A stretch of DNA of 25,858 nt from NCBI GenBank assembly GCA_015680685.1, contig MNCI01019008.1:1-25858 (forward strand), written 5' to 3'. The stretch is from Gnetum montanum (taxonomy: Eukaryota > Streptophyta > Gnetopsida > Gnetales > Gnetaceae). Each line of letters starts with the position of its first letter. The first letter of the stretch is position 1. Below the pieces are notes generated by a model. It was given only the letters and a program-made list of their open reading frames with translations, was not told where the DNA came from and did no database searches. This document shows, one piece after another, positions 19,164 to 25,858 of the stretch. Both the position numbers and the translations under genes were made by a program.

Positions 19164-21054
19164 TACAGCAACCGAAAACGTTTGTGGCTAAAACACCGAG
19201 AGGTTGCCAGGCGAACAGTTTAACTATGAATCCATGCGAGGGCCGTGCTAGATAAAATGGAAGCAGGGTGTCCTGAACAGTCTAGTCGATCAGACAGGGA
19301 CTTAATTAGTGTAACTTAACCTTACGTGAACGTTGTTTTAAATGCGAAATACACGAGGTAAAATCGATGATCAATGAATGCAGGAATAAAGGAAATAATG
19401 CCAAACAACGATAACAATAAAGAGATAATAGAATAAACTCGGATAAGAAAATGCACTGCCTTAAGGTCACGGCTTCGATTCTTTTCCTTGTTTGAAAAAT
19501 GTATAACAAATCATACAACACCGGAGGCGCACAGAGAGTTCAAGAGTAACCAAACTGCTCAAAATGTGCCAACTATGCTCTTGAGTGTGAACTTAAAAGC
19601 TGACTGTGCAAAAATGCCAACTCTTTGGATGAGAAATGCCAACCAAAAAAGCCAACCAATGCCAAATGCCAACAAGCCAACTGCTCTTCTCAATGTAAAA
19701 ATGCCAATTCTTTTAGCAAAAAAGCCAACCCTTTGAGCGTTGTTTGTCAAGGTATTTATAGGGCCAGGAGCAAGCAAAAAATGAGGCCTAGATGCCATGT
19801 GTCTTGAACCCCACAAGATGTTGACGTACCCATACCATGTGGATGTGCTGTGTCAGTCGTGAACTTTGCTACGCTGTAACCATGTTGTCGAAACTGTTGG
19901 AACCTAGTGTGCTAACAATGCAAGAAAAAATGAAGTCTCCACCCCAGGACTATGTCTTCCCTATTCTTATGAACAGGATCAAGCGTAGTGAAAAATTTTG
20001 GGGGATGGACTAAGGGATATGCCAAAGCGAAACGAAGTCGCTGATCATGACGAGCTTAGTTATTGCTAACAGGCTGTGGAACTAGTTGAAGATGTTCTAA
20101 TGCCTCTATCAACCTTGCATCACTTACACTGTTTAGCGCATTGACATAGTGTAGCTACTTGGTACACTGTGCTATGCTATGTAGCGTAGCACAGCATAGC
20201 CACTGGTTCACTTACGCAGTTTAGCATATTGACATAGCATAGCTACTTGCTACGTTGTGCTACGCTATGTAGCGTAGCATAGCGTAGCCGACGATTTAAA
20301 CTGAAAACTTGCATTGGAGTCAATCAGCATTTGCTTGAAGGCCTTGGCGTACGCCAGGTTAATCTTTGGAGGACTTCATTGATTTTCATCTTTGCTACAC
20401 TATGCTATGCTACATGCATTTCTGTCAATGTAATAGCCAATGTAACATGCATTTCTTTTCAAATTGCTAGATTTCACAAGGAAACTTTGCTTGTGGTTCA
20501 ATGATAACTGCTACAGGGTATTTTTGGAAACCAAAATGCTATTAGTTGTAATCCTTTTGCCAAAAAAGCTTGGAAGAGGAGTCTTTGCATGTTTCTCCCT
20601 TGCTATGTTATGCTACGCTATGTAGTGTAGCATAGCGTAGCACCATGTGTTGGCCAAATTCTGACCTTGCCTTGCACGAACATCTTGCTAAAACTTGTAT
20701 TCAGATGCTTGATTGATTTTTTGAAGGCTTGCTACGCTGCGCAACATAGCGTAGCGTATCAGACTTCTTCACTAGAAAACTTGCCGAACTGTTTTGCTCA
20801 TCTTGAACACTGTCGACAACCCCTAGCATAGTTTCTGAGTAGACTGTCAGTTGGGCCAATTGTCCAGGTGGGCAGGCCGGTGAGTCTAGCAAGCCTGCCA
20901 GTCACAGAAGTAGAAAACTTGCCAGAATGGATAGTCTATCTTTGGTGTCTATACTTTACTGCCCAATGATCATGATGCTGCACTTGTCGAAGTCCTTGCC
21001 TAAATTCCAAGACCCTGGTGAAGCAAGAGGGTCTCAAAATTCTATGATGTTTCA
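19164..21054 (-). repeat. 5' LTR of the nested element (R/U5 19164-19761, U3 to 21054)
   Basis: Inner end TACAGCAACC (one change from the TGTAGC of the other copy). 19164-19766 is homologous to 9892-10494, including the minus-strand TATA box CTATAAATAC at 19761-19752 and the GCCAAC-rich repeat (19638-19680). The outer part, 19767-21054, has no counterpart in the left LTR. It ends GTTTCA next to the ATGCC target copy. Whether all 1.3 kb is true U3 or includes a further insertion cannot be settled by eye. Confidence 0.65.
20121..20289. repeat. 88-bp tandem duplication with GCTACGCTA hairpins
   Basis: Copies at 20121-20208 and 20209 to about 20289 both begin CACTTAC and both end in a TAGCGTAGC block. 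The second copy contains GCTACGCTATGTAGCGTAGC at 20259-20278, a 9-bp perfect hairpin with a TG loop. Related hairpins follow at 20612-20631 and 20731-20753. Confidence 0.75.
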
Positions 21055-21059
21055 ATGCC
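21055..21059. repeat. Target-site duplication of the nested element, right copy (ATGCC)
   Basis: Matches ATGGC at 9887-9891 with one substitution. The outer ORF resumes in frame at 21060. Confidence 0.65.
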
Positions 21060-22025
21060 AAAGCACTCAAGGCCTTACAAGAGGAAAATAAACAACTTGT
21101 CACTGACAATCTCCGATTGACCACAGTAGAAAAACAAAAGAATGTTCTAGAAGAAAATTTTTAGCAATTATGAGAACAATTAGTAAGGGTCAACCAGGAT
21201 ATGAATCGCGTAGCCAGAGAAAATAGGACCCTCTCAATAGAGGAGGTACGTGCAATCCGTCAAAAGATGGCAATTGAAATAAGCGCGTGGTAGAATGAGG
21301 CCAAGTAACATGAGAAGCTCAAAGAGCACTTCAAAGATTAGGTGGGGATGTACAAACAGGTGATAGAAAAAGAAATCTATATGACCAAAGCCCATATTAA
21401 CACTCTCAGTGCTCAAAACATTGATCGGCAAGCCATATTGGATACTTATGCCTTCGCCCACCAAGCTGAATTGAAAAGATGGGACCTGCAGATACAAGAC
21501 CTTACGAAATACATGGAATTGGCAAATCTATGGTATGCCAACTTGGCCATGTTGACAGCAGGATGCCTGAGAATAGAATTGGAAAAGCAAGTAGCAACCA
21601 CCTACACAAAGTATGAAATAGAACTTGTTGAGCACAAGGAGACGTTGTAGAAATTAGAAGTGACAAATTCTGAATTAGAGGTGGTCAAGACCAGCTACCA
21701 AGGACAAAAGGATGTCGTGGTAGATTTGGCTTGACAGCTCATAGACTACTGGGAATACAAGGACAAAGCCAGAGCATATGAAGAGGAACAACGATTGTTT
21801 GTGACTTGGTATGTTAAGGCCAACAAGATGTTTCCGCAACTGCCGTGTCCATGGGAGGTGTCGACTCCATCAAACATTGGAGCATCAACATGGATAACAT
21901 AAGATCCTTGAACCAAAGAAGAAAAGCTCCAGGCACTCCTTTAGAGACATCAATTTCCAAAACTTGGAGCACAAGATAAGGGGAAGAGACCCATGGAGGA
22001 GCCACCACTACCAAGAGTCACATGA
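21060..22025 (+). pseudogene. Extra sense ORF of the outer element, 3' part: long coiled coil
   Basis: Continuation of the ORF cut at 9891. One frame runs from 21060 to the TGA at 22023-22025 through about nine internal stops. It reads KALKALQEENKQLVTDNLRL, then VNQDMNRVARENRTLSIEE, then the open stretch 21342-21650 (VIEKEIYMTKAHINTL, IELEKQVATTYTKYEIELV), and a short basic/proline C-terminus, DKGKRPMEEPPLPRVT. Strong heptad-like spacing of Leu/Val/Ile with Lys/Glu indicates a coiled coil and hence a self-associating protein. With the 5' part the ORF is about 909 codons. No enzymatic motif is seen in this half. It ends 188 bases before the 3' LTR, a position where other Athila elements carry their extra (env-like) ORF. 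Confidence 0.7.
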
Positions 22026-22200
22026 GTTTCAATGAATTTTGTCTTTTGTAAATTCTATGTATGTGTCCTAATTTTATTTTGTTCAATTCTAGACTATGGC
22101 ATGAATAATTCCTAGTTAGTTAAATAATCCCATACGTATCCATTGTGTAATCAATTGAACTCATTCTCATTTTTTCTAACTCAAGGACGAGTTATTTTTC
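22026..22200. other. 3' untranslated region of the outer element
   Basis: AT-rich. It ends CTCAAGGACGAG..., a string of the kind often seen just before the polypurine tract in plant gypsy elements. Confidence 0.5.
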
Positions 22201-22213
22201 AGTCGTGGGGGTA
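22201..22213 (+). other. Polypurine-tract-like sequence of the outer element
   Basis: AGTCGTGGGGGTA lies directly against the TGATGA start of the 3' LTR, the place where plus-strand priming occurs. The run is short but G-rich. Confidence 0.6.
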
Positions 22214-23072
22214 TGATGAATTGTGTTTTCCAAGCCCTAATATCTGATCCTCGATATTGGGTATGCGATATCGCAACCTAGATAACGATATTTGATACAC
22301 GATATCGTGATTCCTATGTAGGCCTATAAATACCACACTCAGGTGCATAGGAAAAGGAGAAATCAGTAAGTGTAAGTATAGAGTTTTTTTGTCAGTTTTC
22401 AATTCATTTCAGTTCTTTCTCCAGTGCATGCCCGCAGTGTGATGATTGTAATTGTATAGAACCTTTATTTGAGTGTGATGTACTTGGACATGCACATCAT
22501 CGGCAATAAAGATCGAGATTACTCCATCATTACAACATTCACTTAGCTTTTAATTATTTAATTGTTATTGTTATTTATTACTTTCTTAGTTAATATTTCT
22601 TTACCATTATTTACTATTCCTGTTGATTAATGCAGAATGAGTATGACTTAATCACGAACATTTAAGTGTAACTACTTGGTAACCCAGTAGCGTAATTAGG
22701 AGTGCTCAAGTAATGTGCGCTTGGTAATCCCAGAAGTAGTACATGAGGTCCAAGATGCGTACAGATGATTAAGGACGAATGCTCATCGCACTTAGGCCAG
22801 CTTAGACTTCATTTCCTATTACTTATTAGTTTAATCAAGATTATTTTCCACTATTTCTAGGAGTAGCCTAATTTAGAATCATATCATACACCTCACTCTA
22901 GACTAAACCATACGTGACAAAGCAAATACTAGTCCAGGTGGGAAGACAGTGAACTACGATCAACGTGTAACTATCTAGATACCACAACTAGTCCATCTAC
23001 GAAGTTCGACCAGATCATGCATACATGCTCATATTCGTATGGGTGAGTGTAGAGGTACCTAGCACCTCATCA
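22214..23072 (+). repeat. 3' LTR of the outer element (859 bp)
   Basis: Begins TGATGAATTG, ends CCTCATCA. Same dyad cluster and TATA box (22324-22333) as the 5' LTR. Differences from the 5' LTR are mostly transitions and are densest in U3. Confidence 0.93.
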
Positions 23073-23077
23073 CAACA
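23073..23077. repeat. Target-site duplication, right copy (CAACA)
   Basis: Exact match to 2824-2828. With one copy removed the copia frame reads on from ...TLAT (left) into NRISWMSKL (right). Confidence 0.93.
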
Positions 23078-23420
23078 AATCGAATTAGTTGGATGTCAAA
23101 ATTATAATCTATTGTAGCATTATCTACCATTGAAGCAAAGGACATGGCTACTACAAAAGCTTGCAAGGAAGTCATTTGGTTGCAGAGCATATTAGATGAG
23201 TTAGGCATAAAGAGGAAAAAGTCAAAATATTTTGTAATAATTAAAATGTTATATATTTAGCCAAGAATCATATTCATCATAGTAGAACAAAAGAGATTCA
23301 CACCAAATATCATTGGATAGGACATATTCCAAAAGAAGTTGGAGTGTTGCATTAAAAAATTCATAAAAGTCAAAATTGTGATTATATATTAACAAAGCTA
23401 GTACTATAAAAGAAGTTTAA
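23078..23420 (+). pseudogene. Ty1/copia RNase H, continuation after the outer insertion
   Basis: Reads ISWMSKL, a stop in place of Gln, then SIVALSTIEAKDMATTKACK, EVIWLQSILDELGIKRKK and, after a shift, LAKNHIHHSRTKEIHTKYHW. These are the standard RNase H blocks of plant copia elements (ALSTTEAEY, WL..LL.ELG, HARTKHI..RYHF). The catalytic-block Glu-Tyr is changed to Lys-Asp. It continues the 2368-2823 fragment exactly. The C-terminal part after 23360 is decayed. Confidence 0.88.
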
Positions 23421-23505
23421 GTAGTGCTTGGACTTCTTAGACTTGTGGGAAAGGTGATGAAGATTTTTGAGCAAGGAAAAGTATGTTTATTATCAACGTA
23501 GAGAT

Positions 23506-23962
23506 TGTTGAGTTGACAACAAGTTATCTTGTGTTTTTATTTGTCTTTCTCTTATGTTTCCCTTTTCTACTTTATGAGAATTGATGTTTCCTTTTCTATT
23601 TTTAGGAATTTCAATTTTATGTTTTTTGGGAACTAATAATAAATATAAAACTAAGTTATTATTTAACTCAATGTGTGTAACTTGTACTCTCTTTTTCTTG
23701 TAATCTAGGGCAATACTAAATTTAAGCACTAGAAAATCAAGAGTGTGTGTGCTATAAAGATAGGCATGGTGTGAGCTTGTTATGTGGAATTGCGATGAGA
23801 GAGAACCTTGTACTCACCAATTCATCCTAAATAAAATCTCTTGTCTTGCCCTTTGGATGTTTCTCTTCACATTGAAGGTTGAAGAGTTTTACCATGTAAA
23901 TCTTGTTACCTTTTTTATTTTTATTTTTAATTTTTATTATAGCACATCCTCTATTTCAATCA
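23506..23962 (+). repeat. 3' LTR of the copia element
   Basis: After AGAGAT, the LTR starts TGTTGAGTTGACAAC at 23506, about 90 bases beyond the RNase H end, as usual in copia elements. A TATA-like CTATAAAGA lies at 23752 and an AATAAA-type signal at 23830. The right edge is probably the CA at 23962 (TTTCAATCA) but could be the CCCA at 23969. No 5' LTR is present in the window. Confidence 0.65.
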
Positions 23963-24019
23963 TTTTCCCAAGAGGTAGCAACAAATTTAAATATTGCAAT
24001 TTGTTAAGCTGACCAATAT

Positions 24020-24101
24020 GTGAAGGAATAAGTCTAGATATGCTATTAAAGTGTGAGATTGTGAAGGGATAGGTCTAGACAAGCTATTGAAGTGTGAGAT
24101 T
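24020..24101. repeat. 41-bp imperfect tandem repeat, two copies
   Basis: Units 24020-24060 and 24061-24101 begin GTGAAGG and end GTGTGAGATT with a handful of transitions. Confidence 0.85.
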
Positions 24102-24199
24102 AGAGATGAAGTGCAAAATCACACTTGATAGTTGTAATGGAGGACAAGGAGAAGTACTTGGAGTATAAGTATACCTCAAAAACTTTATAACTTAGTATT

Positions 24200-24270
24200 G
24201 CCCATCAGAATCAAAACCATGACTTGGAGGTTTCAAATCCAAAGTTTTACCACTACGCTAACCTCTAACA
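24200..24270 (-). other. tRNA-like / SINE-head-like sequence
   Basis: On the minus strand TTAGCGTAGTGG (24261-24250) fits a pol III A box and GGTTTTGATTC (24218-24208) resembles a B box with one extra base. The spacing is about 31 bases, with a TTGGA...TCCAA anticodon-arm-like hairpin between. No intact cloverleaf, CCA or poly-A tail is apparent, so this is a tRNA pseudogene or SINE relic at best. Confidence 0.4.
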
Positions 24271-24817
24271 GTTGGAGATTACTCAAGATCAATGACACAA
24301 CTCTAGTCAATGCTGCCTAAGTAGGAGGAAAACAATCTAATCCAACCCAATCGAAACAAACTTGATGCATTTTGTGATTAGTCCATTTGCAAAACAAGTT
24401 ATAAGGATCATTTGTAATTCTTACCTTGAATTGGAATAGTGTTTTAGCATTTGCATTATTGACATTGAAAATGAAATTTTATATAATGTCCATAGAACCT
24501 ATAGACCCTCTTTGGATCTATTAGATACTACAAATTAAAAAAATTATTAAACGTTGCTAGTAATATGTGAAACAAATCAACTAAAATTACATCATTGAAA
24601 GGAAATAATGATGTAGCTCCAACAAGGAATAAAAAAGAATACAAAAACCTTCTCTCCAAAGTCATTGTCATGGCAATGGGGACTTGATACTAGCTTTCTT
24701 AGGGACTATTTTGCGACCAAATTTGCCGTGCCTAACGATTTTATAAAAATAGGTAATGGTGTGTAGTTTTTTTTCCAAAAGTTCAGTCTTCTTTGGAAGA
24801 AAAAAATAGAAGAGTTA
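24271..24817. other. Right flank, no gene recognised
   Basis: AT-rich, with only short meaningless frames. No repeat boundary seen. Confidence 0.5.
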
Positions 24818-24952
24818 GATCTGTGTCATGGTTAAATGAGATCGGATCTGGGCCGTGGTTAAATGAGACAAAGGAAATGACGACGACTGGACTATTCAAA
24901 GTCTTGGTTAAATGAGCCAAGGAAATGACGATGACTGGACTATTCAAAATCT
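24818..24952. repeat. Tandem repeats built on TGGTTAAATGAG
   Basis: A 49-bp unit at 24856-24904 is followed by a 48-bp copy at 24905-24952 (TGGTTAAATGAG ... GACTATTCAAARTCT). A shorter duplication of GATCTG..C.TGGTTAAATGAG lies at 24818-24840 and 24845-24867. Confidence 0.85.
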
Positions 24953-25858
24953 TACCAACATTTCCTTTGGCCCTGACTTGGTAGCTTCGTCGCACTAATG
25001 GAAAGAAAATTCAGCAACGTTTTCGCCACGATCAACGCTGTCTTTCGAAATTAAATTAAGCGATGAGCTAAAGTACGACTGACGACTTTTCATTTTTTAA
25101 TTTAGCGAGAGCGGTTCAGCCCTGAACACGTCTTTATGGTAAAAGATTTAAGGTTTTGAAGCTGGTAAAACTTGAGGTCAACATAATATTTTCACACCGT
25201 TGCAAACAGATTAAACATATTTGAATTTTAAGAGCAGCAGAAGCAAAGACTAAAGTCATACTGGAACAGAAATGTGCAAGAACAGTATTTAATACCTGTC
25301 GACAACTACTAAAATAGATCTCGACAGATTTGAGATTACATTCAAATCAGGTACCTTCCAAAGAAACGTTGAAAGGGATCCTAATAAAAATACAGAGCAA
25401 CTGTGGCACCATAAGATATTCCAAAGCCAAAGCCAATGCTTATCTTGTTCAGTGAGGTTCAGGTTCTAGGAAAGTTAGTAGATGAGCAAAAATCTAACCT
25501 TTTGAAGTGGATGTGATTAAAGACCTTGACTTGAGAAATTCACACCTTTCCATCACTTCAAATTACAGGCCCTATTCTTGATATTTTTCTTTTGCATAAT
25601 TTAAAGACGACAATGAATTTATGGGTCCACTACAATGAGAGCATTCATATCAAGATGTGATTTGGTGAAATTTTAGTCAGTGTTAAAGTTCAATATTAAA
25701 TAAATATATATGATTTTACATTTGTTTGCCTTTGGCTGAATTTTAAATTTTAACTTGTAGCTTAACTCTTTCACATTATAATTAAAAATGTTTAAAGAAT
25801 TCATACCCATTTCATAATCTTGCAACATTAATAATGGATTGTTATTAGCAAATTTTAG
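24953..25858. other. Right end of window, no gene recognised
   Basis: AT-rich non-coding sequence. No domain, RNA gene or mobile-element edge could be supported. Confidence 0.5.

Larger units (their letters stand above)
9892..21054 (-). mobile_element. Nested Ty3/gypsy element, Tat lineage, minus orientation, gag-pro only with antisense ORF
   Basis: Inserted in the outer element's extra ORF. Read on the minus strand: 5' LTR (21054 to 19164), primer site (19158-19140), gag (from 18830), protease (to 15242), a short gap, an ORF on the opposite strand (10863-14748), then the 3' LTR ending at 9892. The gag domain, the motif SLYDLIMTSTTHREALVRML just ahead of the protease, and the protease itself are of the Tat group (Ogre/Retand/Grande relatives), in which antisense ORFs near the 3' LTR are known. 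RT, RNase H and integrase are absent: less than 500 bases separate the protease from the end of the antisense ORF. Termini are TG/CA with one substitution in the right copy. Confidence 0.85.
2829..23072 (+). mobile_element. Outer Ty3/gypsy LTR retrotransposon, Athila-like, non-autonomous, carrying a nested element
   Basis: Defined by LTRs 2829-3681 and 22214-23072, a CAACA target duplication, a primer binding site at 3683 and a G-rich tract at the 3' LTR. Internal order: gag pseudogene (3814 to about 5330), Tyr/Pro-rich tail (to about 6150), non-coding sequence, a promoter-like block (7510-7589), and a long sense extra ORF (8129-9891 plus 21060-22025). Without the insertion at 9892-21054 and one target copy it is about 9.1 kb. 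No protease, RT, RNase H or integrase motif is seen, so mobility would have needed proteins from another element. The tRNA-Asp-type primer site and gag type suggest the Athila side of the Athila/Tat group; lineage placement is an inference. Confidence 0.9.

Overview
This window is nuclear plant DNA from a large, transposon-rich genome. A gymnosperm is plausible, but nothing here proves it. It holds no intact protein-coding gene. Nearly everything is retrotransposon sequence stacked in nested insertions, plus a decayed chimeric gene fragment at the left end. Most in-frame stops sit where CAA, CAG, CGA or TGG would be expected, which is the usual pattern of old, methylated plant repeats.

Layout. 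(1) 1-951 shows no gene. (2) 952-1799 is a pseudogene that joins the N-terminal part of a pentatricopeptide-repeat (PPR) protein to the cupin core of a germin-like protein. (3) 1938-2823 holds the end of an LTR and a broken Ty1/copia pol. Two single Ns (2140, 2367) bracket a piece that appears to have been scaffolded backwards. (4) 2829-23072 is a 20.2-kb composite Ty3/gypsy element with TGATGA...TCATCA LTRs and a CAACA target duplication, inserted inside the copia RNase H region. (5) Copia resumes at 23078-23420, followed by its 3' LTR at 23506 to about 23962. (6) 24000-25858 has small tandem repeats, a tRNA-like/SINE-like piece and no gene.

The outer gypsy element (about 9.1 kb without its own insertion) has an Athila-type primer binding site resembling the complement of tRNA-Asp. 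It carries a decayed gag with a zinc knuckle and no detectable protease, RT, RNase H or integrase. Its 3' half holds a long sense ORF (a plant-mobile/transposon-like domain followed by coiled coil). That ORF is cut in two by a second gypsy element at 9892-21054, which lies in the opposite orientation.

The nested element belongs to the Tat lineage by its gag, its conserved motif ahead of the protease, and its protease. It also lacks RT, RNase H and integrase. Between protease and 3' LTR it carries a multi-exon ORF on the antisense strand (+ strand of the window), with several short GT-AG introns. Both gypsy elements therefore look like non-autonomous gag-bearing families that kept an extra PMD-like/coiled-coil ORF and lost pol.

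The order of events is clear. Copia came first, then the Athila-like element, then the Tat-like element. Both insertion junctions restore a continuous reading frame in the interrupted ORF when the insert and one target-site copy are removed in silico.
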